Shown: positions 8,902 through 18,186 of the stretch, piece after piece
Position numbering within the stretch: position 1 is the stretch's first letter
Layout of the letters: every line of letters begins with the position of its first letter
Source of the DNA: Alteraurantiacibacter aquimixticola
GTDB lineage: Bacteria; Pseudomonadota; Alphaproteobacteria; Sphingomonadales; Sphingomonadaceae
DNA length: 64,000 bases
Reading direction: 5' to 3'
NCBI RefSeq assembly: GCF_004965515.1
Contig: NZ_SSHH01000001.1
Span: 62,001-126,000, forward strand
Made by a program: the position numbers and the translations under genes
Notes under the pieces: generated by a model
The model's database searches: none
What the model was told of the DNA's origin: nothing
The model's input: the letters and a program-made list of their open reading frames with translations, nothing else

Positions 8902-11312
8902 TGCGCCACCGTCAGCGTGACCGGGGTCAGCTCCTCGGAATTCGGGCCGACCATGATGGTGAACTCACCGGGTTCCACCACGCGTTCCATCCCGCGGTTC
9001 CACAGCGCGAAGCTGTCCGGGCGGATGGCGATATCGACCGTGGTGCTTTCGCCGGGTTCAAGGCTCACGCGCTGGAAGCCGACCAGTTCCTTCACCGGGC
9101 GGGTGACGCTGCTGATCTCGTCCCGCAGATAGACCTGCACCACCTCGTCGCCCGCCATGTCGCCGCTATTGGTCAGCGGGACGCGCACGGTCACACCCTG
9201 GCCGGGCACGATCGTGTCGGCGCTGAGCGTCGGCGTGCCGAAGTCGAACGTCGTGTAGGAAAGGCCCCAGCCGAAGGGATAGAGCGGGCTGACCTCTGCA
9301 AACAGGTAGCCGCGCCGTGCGCTGGGCTTGTAATTGTAGAAGACGGGCACCTGCCCCACTTCTCGCGCCACCGTCACCGGCAGCTTGCCGCCCGGGTTGT
9401 TGAAGCCGAACAGCGTATTGGCAATCGCCGTGCCCTGCTGCTCTCCCGCATACCATGTCTCGAGGATCGCATCGGCGCCCTCGGCCACGGTCGGGTAGCT
9501 GGGCGGGCGGCCATTGACGAGCACCGCGACGATCGGCTTGCCCAGCTCCTTCAGCGCGAGGAACAGCTCGTTCTGTTCGCCGACAAGGTCGAGCTGGGTG
9601 GAATCGCCGAGGTGGCCGGTGGCCCAGCCCTCGCGGCTGGTCTTCTCGGTATCGCCGATGAAAAGCAGGATCGTGTCGGCATCGCGCGCGACCTCGACCG
9701 CTTCGGCAATGCGGCGGCGGTTCTCGGCGGGATCGCCGAGGATGACCTCGTCTTCCCACCAGTCGTCATCGCCCTGCGTGATCTCGACGCCCCAGCTATA
9801 GACCACGTCGGCGCGGTCGCCGACGAGGGTGCGGATGCCTTCGAGCGGGGTGATCGAAGCGCGCGGTTCGCCATAATAGCCGCCAAGGCGAGCGACGTCG
9901 GCATTGGGGCCGATCACCGCGATGGTCGGCCGGTCGGCCGCGCCCGCATCGGGAAGCGATAGCGGCAGAACGCCGTCATTCTTGAGCAGGACGAGCGAAT
10001 CCTCGGCTGCTTCCAGCGCTAGTGCCACGCCTTCCGGGCCGTTGGAGGTCAGCGACAGGGCAAGGTCCGGCCAGGGATCGTCGAACAGGCCGGCATTGAA
10101 CTTCATGGTCAGGAAGCGGGTGACCGCGCGATCGACATCGGCCATCGACACGCTGCCATCCTGGACGCTCTCGACGAGGTGCTCGAAGCCTGCGCCTTGC
10201 GGCAGGTCCACGTCCACGCCCGATTGCAGCGCCAGCTCGGCGGCGGCCTTGTAGTCGGGCACGATCTGGTGGAGCCGGGCCAGGTCCTCGATCGCGTAAT
10301 AGTCGGAAACGACCGCGCCGCGGAAACCCCATTCGCCGCGCAGCACATCGTTGAGTAGCCAGCTGTTCGAATGGCTGGGGATGCCGTCGATCTCGTTATA
10401 GCTCGCCATCACCGCATCGATGGCGGTGCGGCGCACCACCTGTTCGAAGGGCGGGAAGAACATCTCGCGCAGCGTGCGCTCCGAAATCTGTGCCGGGCCG
10501 ACATTGGTGCCGCTTTCGGGCTGGCCGTGGCCGGTCATGTGCTTGAGCGTGGCCATCACCTGCCCGTCGCGAAGCGTGCGGTCAGTGCCAAGGCCGGTCA
10601 GCCCCTCGACCGAGGCGACGCCCATCTCTCCGACAAGGAACGGGTCCTCGCCGAAGGTCTCCTCGATCCGGCCCCAGCGCGGGTCGCGCGCGACGTCCAC
10701 CACGGGGGAGAGGACGGAGTGCACGCCGCGCGCGCGGACCTCGGCGGCGATGAGGTCGTTGACCTCGCGCACAAGGTCCGGATCCCAGGTGGAAGCAAGT
10801 CCGATCGACTGCGGGAAGCTGGTGGCATCCTTTGCTGCGAAGCCATGCAGCGATTCTTCATGGAACAGGATCGGGATGCCGAGGCGCGTTTCCTCCATCG
10901 CCCAGCGCTGTGCGTCGAGCACGTACTGCACCGAATCCTCGATGCTCCGGCGCGGCGTGGTGCGCGGGCTGGCAGGGCCGCTGGTGTCGGAAGGGCGGGC
11001 GACCTGGCCGATGCCTTGCGGGTAGTTGGCGCTCGCCTCTGCCGGGCTGAAAGTGAAGTCATCCGCCTGGATATCGGCCTTGCCGTCCCAGATGGTGATG
11101 ATCTGCGCGACCTTTTCTTCCAGCGTCATGCGGGCGAGCAGGTCGGCCACGCGCTGTTCGGTAGGCAGCGAGGCATCCCAATAGGGCGCATCGGCCATCG
11201 GCCGGGTCACTTCGACAACCGGTTCCTGTGCAGCGAGCTGGCTGGACATCGGCCCTGCCAGCGCCATGATTCCGGCGGAAGCAACAAGGCTGGCACGCAG
11301 CAGGTGGCGCAT
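8898..11312 (-). CDS. GH3 glycosidase (probable beta-xylosidase/beta-glucosidase), secreted
   Basis: This 804-residue protein has the same domain order as its neighbour. The nucleophile is about D337 in VVSDYYA, and the FnIII-like tail contains DEVVQVYLRD. A cleavable signal peptide (MRHLLRASLVAS to LAAQ) replaces the lipobox of the neighbour. The ATG at 11312 is preceded by GGGAGAGGGG. Longer in-frame starts reach toward the operator and lack signal-peptide character. It is the first gene of the operon, controlled by the 11361-11374 operator. It would release xylose or glucose from the non-reducing ends of oligosaccharides in the periplasm. Confidence 0.9.
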   Translation of the reverse strand: MRHLLRASLVASAGIMALAGPMSSQLAAQEPVVEVTRPMADAPYWDASLPTEQRVADLLARMTLEEKVAQIITIWDGKADIQADDFTFSPAEASANYPQGIGQVARPSDTSGPASPRTTPRRSIEDSVQYVLDAQRWAMEETRLGIPILFHEESLHGFAAKDATSFPQSIGLASTWDPDLVREVNDLIAAEVRARGVHSVLSPVVDVARDPRWGRIEETFGEDPFLVGEMGVASVEGLTGLGTDRTLRDGQVMATLKHMTGHGQPESGTNVGPAQISERTLREMFFPPFEQVVRRTAIDAVMASYNEIDGIPSHSNSWLLNDVLRGEWGFRGAVVSDYYAIEDLARLHQIVPDYKAAAELALQSGVDVDLPQGAGFEHLVESVQDGSVSMADVDRAVTRFLTMKFNAGLFDDPWPDLALSLTSNGPEGVALALEAAEDSLVLLKNDGVLPLSLPDAGAADRPTIAVIGPNADVARLGGYYGEPRASITPLEGIRTLVGDRADVVYSWGVEITQGDDDWWEDEVILGDPAENRRRIAEAVEVARDADTILLFIGDTEKTSREGWATGHLGDSTQLDLVGEQNELFLALKELGKPIVAVLVNGRPPSYPTVAEGADAILETWYAGEQQGTAIANTLFGFNNPGGKLPVTVAREVGQVPVFYNYKPSARRGYLFAEVSPLYPFGWGLSYTTFDFGTPTLSADTIVPGQGVTVRVPLTNSGDMAGDEVVQVYLRDEISSVTRPVKELVGFQRVSLEPGESTTVDIAIRPDSFALWNRGMERVVEPGEFTIMVGPNSEELTPVTLTVAQ

Positions 11313-11360
11313 GGAAATTCCCCTCTCCCATTCGTCCCGCGGTTCGTCCGCGGCGACCTC

Positions 11361-11374
11361 TGTTAGCGCTACCA
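11361..11374 (-). promoter_or_regulatory. LacI-family operator before GH3 operon
   Basis: TGTTAGCGCTACCA is the reverse complement of the operator at 1741 exactly. It lies 48 bp from the GH3 start at 11312. Confidence 0.8.
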
Positions 11375-11443
11375 ATATTCCCGGTGCCAATCTTGTCAAT
11401 GGTCTTGCGGCAATTTGCGGGCGAGGTTTGGAGTGGCTCGAAT

Positions 11444-11457
11444 GTCACCGCTAACAT
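11444..11457 (+). promoter_or_regulatory. Degenerate LacI-type operator
   Basis: TGTCACCGCTAACA keeps the CGCTAACA half but has two mismatches in the other arm. It lies roughly midway between the two strong sites (starts at 11361, 11444, 11541) and may be an auxiliary site for looping. Chance similarity is possible. Confidence 0.35.
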
Positions 11458-11498
11458 TGGCGATGTAGTTTCTCACGTAAAGGAAACCCCTTGTCTTT

Positions 11499-11514
11499 TT
11501 GCAGTTGACTGCAA
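11499..11514 (+). promoter_or_regulatory. Perfect 7-2-7 dyad overlapping a possible -35 box
   Basis: TTGCAGTTGACTGCAA is a perfect inverted repeat with 7-bp arms and is unlike the LacI operator. It covers a TTGACT hexamer. A second regulator binding here is plausible but unproven. Confidence 0.4.
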
Positions 11515-11540
11515 GCCGCATCGTGATAACTATTCAGGAA

Positions 11541-11554
11541 TGGTAGCGCTATCA
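11541..11554 (+). promoter_or_regulatory. LacI-family operator before TonB receptor 2
   Basis: TGGTAGCGCTATCA lies 87 bp before the GTG start of receptor 2 and just downstream of the candidate promoter. That position suits repression by blocking initiation or early elongation. Confidence 0.8.
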
Positions 11555-11641
11555 TGACGCGCGAAACCAATAAACCGGCCAAAAGGGTCCGGAAAATAAC
11601 GGAAAACCGGCAGCAAATGCCGTATGAGGAGGGGAGTTGTC

Positions 11642-14600
11642 GTGAAGCATTCAAGCTATAGCCGTGCCTGCCGCAGTGGCGCATCGGGCCGTATCGGTCG
11701 CGCTGCGTTGTCCGCAGGCGTTTCCGCCTTGGCGCTGGGAGTCGCGGCTCCTGCAGCCTTCGCGCAGGAAGCCGGTGAGGCCGCCGAGGCCGACACCATC
11801 ATCGTCACCGGCGTGCGCGCCAGCCTTGAGCAGGCGATGGATCTCAAGCGCGAGGCTTTCGGCGTCGTCGATGCCGTTTCGTCGGAAGATATCGGCAAGT
11901 TCCCCGATACCAACCTCGCCGAATCGCTGCAGCGCATTCCCGGCGTGACGATCAGCCGCGTGAACGGTGAAGGTTCGCAGGTGACGGTGCGTGGTTTCGG
12001 CCCGGCCTTCAACCTGGTGACCGTGAACGGCCGCCAGATCGCCACTACTTTCGTCGATTCGGTCGGCGGCGACCAGAATGTCGACTTCAGCCGCGCTACC
12101 GGCCGTTCCTTCGACTTCAACAACCTTGCGTCGGAAGGCGTGCAGCGGCTGGAGGTCTACAAGACCGGCCGCGCCTCGATCCCTTCGGGCGGCATCGGTG
12201 CGGCGATCAATATCGTCACCCAGCGCCCGCTGGATTCGGCCGAGACGGGCTTCCGCGGCAGCGTGGGCGCCAAGGCGCTCTATGACCTCAGCAATGACGG
12301 TTTCCACATCGATCCGGAAGTCTCCGGCATTCTCAGCTGGTCGGACCTCGACGACACCTTCGGCATTTCGCTGTTCGGTGCGTACCAGGAACGCCAGAGC
12401 ACGGCGGCTTCGGCCACGTCCAATGCGTGGAACATCGCGCCTTTCTCCAGCTTCCCGGGGCAGGGTGACGACACCGTTGTGACCGGCGCGCCAGGCCCGG
12501 ACCAGCTGGTGGCGGTGCCGAATGACAGCCGTTACCACTTCTCCGAATTCGAGCGCGAGCGCATCAACCTTGCCGGTACGATGCAGTTCCGCCCGATCGA
12601 GACGCTGACCTTCACTGCCGATGCGATGTATGTGAACAACCAGCAGCAGGAACAGCGTTCGGACCAGACCAACTGGTTCAACCGTCCCTTCGACACGATC
12701 ACTTTCGATACCAGCGACGCGGTGCCGACTTCGGTCTTCATTTCCGAAGGATCGGGCTTCGGGACGAAGGATATCGGCTTCGAACAGCAGTTCCGTGCGA
12801 CCGAAACCGAGCTGCAGTCCTATGGCCTCAACGCCGAATGGGAAATCGGCAGCGGCTTCTTCCTGATGCTGGACGGTAACCACTCGATCTCGAACTCCAC
12901 GCCGAATGCCGCCAATGGCGCCAGCTCGACGCTGTTCGGCATGGGTGCGCCGGTGGTCGATGCGCACTCGGTGGACTTCTCCGGCGACGTGCCCAACCAG
13001 CTGTGGACGCTCAATGATGGCGGTGCGGGTACCGACGGGATCCTCGGCACGGCCGACGATCGCGGCAACAATAATGGCGTGCTCGATATCGGTGACCTCG
13101 GCACGCAGGTGCAGCGCACCAACGCGTCGCGCCAGCGCCACCGTGTCGACCAGTTCAGCGCCGGCCTGGTGTGGGAATTCGATGGCAATAGCAGCTTCGC
13201 CGTTGGCGGCAGCTACATCGACTCCAACATGACCAGCGCCCGCACGCAGACGCAGCAGACGCTGGGCGACTGGGGCATCAACAATGTCGGCGATGTCCAG
13301 GCGCTGGCAGGCGACCTGATCGAGGAGTTCTGCCTGTCGTGCCAGTTCGACAAGTACGACATCACCGATGCCGAAGTGGCCTTCCGCGGCAATGCGGTGG
13401 AACTGTTCGAGATCTTCGAGCCCTATTACGCAGGTCTCGGCAATCCCAACAACGTCACCGGCAACGAGTATGACGAGGTCGGCGAGGAAATCCTCTCCGC
13501 CTATGCCCAGCTCAACTGGGATGGTGACCTGGCTGGTCGTCCGGTGCAGGTGGTTGCCGGCGTGCGCTGGGAAAACACCAAGACCACGGCCTTCTCGCGC
13601 GTGGCGATCCCCGAGCGGATCGAGTGGGACTCGGATAACGACTTCACCCGCGTGGTCAGCGCCGATGTGGGTGAGATCGTCCGTACGGGCGAATACAACA
13701 AACTGCTGCCCTCGATCGACTTCCGTATCGAGCCGGTCGATGACGTCGTGGCACGCGTCTCCTACTCGAAGACGCTGGCGCGCCCCGACTATGGCAATTT
13801 GTTCGCCTCGCAGTCGGCCAACGGTCCCGACCGTCCGACCGCGCTTGGCGGCGTGGCGGCCGGTACGCAGGGCAACCCCAGCCTGCAGCCGCTGGTGTCG
13901 GAAAACTTCGACGTCTCGCTCGAATGGTATTTCGCACCCACCAGCTTCGTGTCGGCCGCCTTCTTCGTGAAGGACGTGTCCAACTTCGTGGGCGTGGGCC
14001 AGGTGGAACAGAACCTGTTCGGCCTGCGCGATCCCAGCACCGGGGCCGCAGGTTCGCGTTCGGGCGATGCGCTCGACGTGATCAACGACCTTGGCGCGGT
14101 GCTCAGCGATGTGAGCCTGTTCACCATGACCGCGCTGATCGACGCCAATGGCGGCGACGTTGCCGCGGCACAGGCGGAGTTCGAAGCGAACCTGCAGCCC
14201 AACGGGCAGCTCGACCAGACCTTCGTCGATACCGTTCTGGGCGAATATGACGTGATCGCCAACGACTCCGATCCGCTGTTCAACTTCCAGGTGTCGACGC
14301 CGATCAACAACCGTTCGGGCAACATCCACGGCTTCGAATTGCAGGGCCAGTACTTCCTCGGCACCACCGGCTTCGGCGTGTCGGGTTCGTTCACCAAGGT
14401 CTATGGCGATGTCGATGTCGATGTGCTGTCCGACCCGGGTACCGATGTGTTCGCGCTGGTCGGCCTGTCCGACAGCTTCAACATCACCGGTATCTATGAG
14501 AATGGCGGGATCTCGGCGCGTGTGGCGTATAACTGGCGCGACAAGTTCCTGTCCGGCGTGAACCGTGGCGGCAGCCGCAACCCGGTGTTCTTCGAACCTT

Positions 14601-14776
14601 TCGGGACCCTGGATGCGAGCGTCAGCTACGATTTCAACGAGAACCTGGCCTTCTCGCTGGAAGCGGTGAACATCCTCTCCGAACCGCTCCGTTCCTATGG
14701 GCGTGACGAGAACCAGCTGTTCTTCGCCCAGGAGCTGAAGCCGCGCGTCTTCGTGGGTGCCCGCTACCGCTTCTGA
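11642..14776 (+). CDS. TonB-dependent outer-membrane receptor, probable oligosaccharide importer
   Basis: This 1044-residue receptor has a signal peptide ending AAFAQ, a TonB-box-like DTIIVTG, a plug domain (DIGKFPDTNLAESLQRIPGV; VTVRGFGP) and a barrel ending VGARYRF. I chose the GTG at 11642 over the ATG at 11624 because the GAGGAGGGGA ribosome site lies between them, matching the GTG start of receptor 1. It heads a plus-strand run with SapC, cupin, halogenase, GH67, LacI and XylD, and has its own operator. It is distinct from receptor 1 in length and barrel sequence, so the two may import different xylan fragments. Confidence 0.9.
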   Translation: MKHSSYSRACRSGASGRIGRAALSAGVSALALGVAAPAAFAQEAGEAAEADTIIVTGVRASLEQAMDLKREAFGVVDAVSSEDIGKFPDTNLAESLQRIPGVTISRVNGEGSQVTVRGFGPAFNLVTVNGRQIATTFVDSVGGDQNVDFSRATGRSFDFNNLASEGVQRLEVYKTGRASIPSGGIGAAINIVTQRPLDSAETGFRGSVGAKALYDLSNDGFHIDPEVSGILSWSDLDDTFGISLFGAYQERQSTAASATSNAWNIAPFSSFPGQGDDTVVTGAPGPDQLVAVPNDSRYHFSEFERERINLAGTMQFRPIETLTFTADAMYVNNQQQEQRSDQTNWFNRPFDTITFDTSDAVPTSVFISEGSGFGTKDIGFEQQFRATETELQSYGLNAEWEIGSGFFLMLDGNHSISNSTPNAANGASSTLFGMGAPVVDAHSVDFSGDVPNQLWTLNDGGAGTDGILGTADDRGNNNGVLDIGDLGTQVQRTNASRQRHRVDQFSAGLVWEFDGNSSFAVGGSYIDSNMTSARTQTQQTLGDWGINNVGDVQALAGDLIEEFCLSCQFDKYDITDAEVAFRGNAVELFEIFEPYYAGLGNPNNVTGNEYDEVGEEILSAYAQLNWDGDLAGRPVQVVAGVRWENTKTTAFSRVAIPERIEWDSDNDFTRVVSADVGEIVRTGEYNKLLPSIDFRIEPVDDVVARVSYSKTLARPDYGNLFASQSANGPDRPTALGGVAAGTQGNPSLQPLVSENFDVSLEWYFAPTSFVSAAFFVKDVSNFVGVGQVEQNLFGLRDPSTGAAGSRSGDALDVINDLGAVLSDVSLFTMTALIDANGGDVAAAQAEFEANLQPNGQLDQTFVDTVLGEYDVIANDSDPLFNFQVSTPINNRSGNIHGFELQGQYFLGTTGFGVSGSFTKVYGDVDVDVLSDPGTDVFALVGLSDSFNITGIYENGGISARVAYNWRDKFLSGVNRGGSRNPVFFEPFGTLDASVSYDFNENLAFSLEAVNILSEPLRSYGRDENQLFFAQELKPRVFVGARYRF

Positions 14777-14804
14777 CGAGGCACGGCTCCACGCCCGAAA
14801 CAGC

Positions 14805-14842
14805 GGGGGAGGGGTGCCCAGCCGGGAACCCCTCCCCCTTGT
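14805..14842 (+). terminator. Intercistronic terminator-like hairpin after TonB receptor 2
   Basis: GGGGGAGGGGT (14805-14815) pairs perfectly with ACCCCTCCCCC (14828-14838) and is followed by TTGTT. It separates the receptor from the co-oriented SapC gene. It may partially terminate, giving more receptor than downstream message. Confidence 0.7.
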
Positions 14843-14913
14843 TCGTTGCGGCAGGCGGCGTTTGGCGGCAGGATCGCCGCCAGCGCCATCAAGCAAGCTT
14901 TATCCAGGAACCC

Positions 14914-15636
14914 ATGACCAGCGTCCTGCTCAACAATGTCGACCATCACGACCTGCGCATCATCACGCGCGGGGGGAGCGAGTTTGGTGACAGCGTGAAC
15001 CAGGTGATGGTCTTCCCGACCGAATTCGAACAGGTCCAGCGCGAATTCCCGATCGTCCTGCGCAAGGATGGCGAGGGGAAGCTCAGGCCCGTGGCGCTGC
15101 TGGGTCTTGATCGCGACGAGAACCTGTTCCTCGGCCCCGATGGTGGCTGGCTGTGCGAGAATGTGCCGGCCCTGTTGCAGCGCGGCCCTTTCTCGATCGC
15201 CGCACCCGGAGGTGGGCAAGGCGATCCGCAGATCATGATCGACCCCGATCATCCGCGCGTCTCGAAAAGCGAAGGCGAACCGATCTTCCTGGAGCATGGC
15301 GGCAATGCGCCGGTGCTGGAGAAGATGCTGGGCGTGCTGCGCGCGATCTATGTCGGCAACGGACTGCTCGATCCGATGGTGGAGGCGTTCGAAGCCGCGG
15401 GATTGCTGCGCCCCTTCAACCTGCAACTGCGCGTAGGGCCGGACAAGGCCTATGCGATATCCGATGCGGTGACGATCGACCGCGAGCGGCTGGCGGCGCT
15501 GGGTGGCGAGGACCTGGCTGCGCTGAACAAGTCCGGCTTCCTGCAGTCGGCTTTCCTCATCGCCGCATCGCTCGGCAACCTCCAGCGGCTGGTGGACCGC
15601 AAGGGCGCCCGCCTCGCCGCTGCCGGGGACGCATGA
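14914..15636 (+). CDS. SapC family protein
   Basis: This 240-residue protein matches the SapC family (PF07277) as I remember it (QVMVFPTEFEQVQREFPIVL; LLGLDRDENLFL; FLEHGGNAPVLEKML). The family was named after a Campylobacter S-layer locus but is common in Proteobacteria beside TonB receptors and halogenases, where its job is unknown. It has no signal peptide or membrane segment. I chose the ATG at 14914 because upstream residues from a longer start are low-complexity and overlap the terminator. Its stop overlaps the next start (ATGA), so it is translationally coupled to the cupin gene. Confidence 0.85.
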   Translation: MTSVLLNNVDHHDLRIITRGGSEFGDSVNQVMVFPTEFEQVQREFPIVLRKDGEGKLRPVALLGLDRDENLFLGPDGGWLCENVPALLQRGPFSIAAPGGGQGDPQIMIDPDHPRVSKSEGEPIFLEHGGNAPVLEKMLGVLRAIYVGNGLLDPMVEAFEAAGLLRPFNLQLRVGPDKAYAISDAVTIDRERLAALGGEDLAALNKSGFLQSAFLIAASLGNLQRLVDRKGARLAAAGDA

Positions 15637-16664
15637 GCGGCTGGGGTACAAAGGCTCACCGGATAGGCGGGGTCGATCCCGCCGCCATTCCCTTTGCCGA
15701 ACTGTTCGAACGCCAGGAACCGGTGGTGCTCGAAGGCCTCGCTGCCAACTGGCCCGTCGTGCGGGCGGGCCGCGAAGGCGCGGAACAGGCGGCGGAATAT
15801 CTGTGCGGTTTTTCCAATGAAGCGCCCGTGACCGTCTTCACCGGCCCGTCCGAAATCAACGGCCGCTTCCATTACAATGCGGACGTTTCGGGCTTCAATT
15901 TCACCTCCGGCCGCGCGCCTCTAAGCGAAATTCTCGACGGACTGCTCGCCAGCGTTGCCGATGGAGAGGCACCGGCGGTCTATGTCGGCTCGACCGATAT
16001 CGACCATTTCCTGCCCGGTTTCCGCGAGGCGAACGACCTTGCGCTCGATCACCCGGACTTCGCGCACAAGCCGGTGCTCGCCAGCATCTGGATCGGCAAT
16101 CGCACCACGGCGGCGGCGCATTACGATATCTCGCACAACCTTGCCTGCTGCCTTGTGGGGGAGCGGCGCTTCACCCTCTTCCCGCCCGACCAGATCGCCA
16201 ATCTCTATCCCGGCCCGCTGGAGCCGACACCCGGCGGGCAGGTGGTCACTATGGTCGATCTGCGCGAGCCGGACCTCGAGCGCTTCCCGCGCTTTGCCGA
16301 GGCGATGGAAGCGGCGATCGTGGCGGAGTTGCAGCCCGGCGACGTGCTCTATTACCCGGCCATGTGGTGGCACCAGGTCGATGCGCTTGCACCTTTCAAC
16401 ATGATGGCGAATTACTGGTGGAACCCGGTCCCCGCCTTCATCGACACGCCGCAGACGACGCTGCTCCATGCCCTCCTCAGCCTGCGCGCCAGGCCGGAAG
16501 GGGAGAAGGCCGCGTGGCGCGAGATCTTCGACTATTACATCTTCGGTGACGGCGCCGAGGCAGGCGCTCATTTGCCGGAAAATGCACGCGGGCCGCTCGG
16601 CCCGGTGGACGAGATGGCGGCGCGGCGATTGCGCGCGCAGGTCATGAAGCGGCTCAATCGCTAG
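15633..16664 (+). CDS. Cupin-like (JmjC-type) Fe(II)/2-oxoglutarate oxygenase-like protein
   Basis: This 343-residue Cupin_8-type protein shows the HxD...H iron triad as AAHYDISHN and, later, YYPAMWWHQV. Conserved elements such as VVLEGLAANWP at the start and GERRFTLFPPDQ also fit cupin-like hydroxylases related to human FIH. Family members hydroxylate protein side chains, but no substrate is known for this subgroup. It is coupled to SapC upstream and lies 22 bp before the halogenase. The trio beside a TonB receptor suggests a joint modification role, which is an inference. Confidence 0.85.
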   Translation: MSGWGTKAHRIGGVDPAAIPFAELFERQEPVVLEGLAANWPVVRAGREGAEQAAEYLCGFSNEAPVTVFTGPSEINGRFHYNADVSGFNFTSGRAPLSEILDGLLASVADGEAPAVYVGSTDIDHFLPGFREANDLALDHPDFAHKPVLASIWIGNRTTAAAHYDISHNLACCLVGERRFTLFPPDQIANLYPGPLEPTPGGQVVTMVDLREPDLERFPRFAEAMEAAIVAELQPGDVLYYPAMWWHQVDALAPFNMMANYWWNPVPAFIDTPQTTLLHALLSLRARPEGEKAAWREIFDYYIFGDGAEAGAHLPENARGPLGPVDEMAARRLRAQVMKRLNR

Positions 16665-16686
16665 AGGCTCGGGGAGAGAGGCGGCA

Positions 16687-18186
16687 ATGCAGGGCAGACC
16701 GGTCAGGAAAGTGGTCATCGCTGGCGGCGGCACTGCCGGCTGGACCGTGGCCGCAGCGCTCGCCAAGAACCTCGGCGAATTGATCGAGATCGTGCTGGTC
16801 GAATCCGATGCGATCGGCACGGTCGGCGTCGGCGAGAGCACCATTCCCACCGCGCGCCGCTTCCACGAATTGCTGGGGCTGGACGAGGCCCAATTCGTGC
16901 GTGCCACCGGCGCCAGCTTCAAGCTGGGCATTTCCTTCGAGAACTGGACCCGCGACGGGGAGCGTTACTTCCACTCCTTCGGCGTGACCGGCCGCTCCAC
17001 ATGGATGGCCGATTTCCAGCATATGTGGTTGGAAGCGCGCGCCATGGGCATTGCGGGCGACATCGGCGAATACAGCCTGGAAACGCAGGCGGCGATGGCG
17101 AACCGCTTCCGTACCGGCGGCGAAGTGCCGCTCAACTATGCCTATCACCTCGATGCGACCGCCTATGGCCTGTTCCTGCGCGAGTTTGCCGAGCCGCTGG
17201 GCGTTACGCGGATCGAGGGGCGTATTCGCGATGTGCGGAAACACGGCGAGAGCGGCGATATCGCGGCGCTGGAACTGGACTCGGGCGAAGTGGTCGGAGG
17301 CGACCTCTTCATCGATTGCACCGGTTTCCGCGGGCTGCTGATCGAGGATGCGCTGGAGACCGGTTTCGACGACTGGACGCATTGGCTCTCCACCGACCGT
17401 GCGCTGGCGGTGCAGACCAAGGCCGTCGGCCCCGCGCGCCCCTATACCCGCGCGATGGCGCATGAGGCGGGCTGGCAATGGCAGATCCCGCTGCAGCACC
17501 GCGTCGGCAACGGCCTGGTCTATTGCAGCGAGTTCATGTCCGATGACGAGGCGCGGGCGCGGCTGGAACAGCGGCTCGACGGCGAGATGCTGACCGAACC
17601 GCGCGTGATCCCCTTCCGCACCGGCACGCGGCGCAAGGCGTGGAACCGCAATTGCATCGCCATTGGCCTCTCCTCCGGCTTCGTCGAACCGCTCGAATCC
17701 ACCAGCATCCACCTGATCATGATCGCGGTGACGCGGCTGATGCAGCTCTTCCCCTTCGACGGGGTGAGCGATGCGCTGGCACAGCGCTTCAACGACCTGT
17801 CACGGACCGAGCTGGAAGGCATCCGCGACTTCATCATTCTGCACTACCATCTGAACAATCGCGAGGGCGAACCCTTCTGGGACCGCTGCCGCGCGCTCGA
17901 TATCCCGGACACGCTGGCGCAGCGCATCGCGCTCTTCCGCGAAAGCGCCACCGCCTACCAGGCGAGCGACGAGCTGTTCCGGATCGACTCCTGGGTTCAG
18001 GTGATGCTGGGACAGGGTTTGCAACCGCAATCGCACCATGCGCTAGGACGGATGATCGGGGCGGAGAAGCTGGGCGCATCGCTCGATACGCTGGCCTCCA
18101 ACTTGCGCCGCGCGGCGCAGAGCCTGCCGGAGCACCAGGCCTTCCTCGACCAATATGCCGGGAAGGCAGAGGCGGGCGCGGCATGA
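16687..18186 (+). CDS. Flavin-dependent tryptophan halogenase family protein
   Basis: This 499-residue halogenase is a paralogue of the 36-1592 protein. GGGTAG is at residues 13-18, the conserved lysine at about residue 79 in SFKLGISF, and the signature GWQWQIP near residue 262. The ribosome site GGGGAGAGAGG precedes the ATG. Its TGA overlaps the GH67 ATG, tying this putative aromatic halogenase to a xylan enzyme in one transcript. No dedicated flavin reductase is visible in the window, so reduced FAD would have to come from elsewhere. Confidence 0.85.
   Translation: MQGRPVRKVVIAGGGTAGWTVAAALAKNLGELIEIVLVESDAIGTVGVGESTIPTARRFHELLGLDEAQFVRATGASFKLGISFENWTRDGERYFHSFGVTGRSTWMADFQHMWLEARAMGIAGDIGEYSLETQAAMANRFRTGGEVPLNYAYHLDATAYGLFLREFAEPLGVTRIEGRIRDVRKHGESGDIAALELDSGEVVGGDLFIDCTGFRGLLIEDALETGFDDWTHWLSTDRALAVQTKAVGPARPYTRAMAHEAGWQWQIPLQHRVGNGLVYCSEFMSDDEARARLEQRLDGEMLTEPRVIPFRTGTRRKAWNRNCIAIGLSSGFVEPLESTSIHLIMIAVTRLMQLFPFDGVSDALAQRFNDLSRTELEGIRDFIILHYHLNNREGEPFWDRCRALDIPDTLAQRIALFRESATAYQASDELFRIDSWVQVMLGQGLQPQSHHALGRMIGAEKLGASLDTLASNLRRAAQSLPEHQAFLDQYAGKAEAGAA

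Larger units (their letters stand above)
11313..11641 (+). other. Divergent regulatory region between GH3 operon and TonB receptor 2
   Basis: This 329-bp gene-free stretch holds two strong operators, one degenerate operator and a perfect 16-bp dyad. A candidate -35 box TTGACT (11505-11510) lies inside that dyad. The -10 match about 16-17 bp downstream (near 11527-11533) is weak. I see no small gene here. Confidence 0.7.

Noticed and set aside
11651-14896. A 1081-codon open frame antisense to TonB receptor 2
   Set aside because: It mirrors the receptor's GC-rich codon positions, has no recognisable domain, and the plus-strand receptor has a clear signal peptide, plug and barrel.
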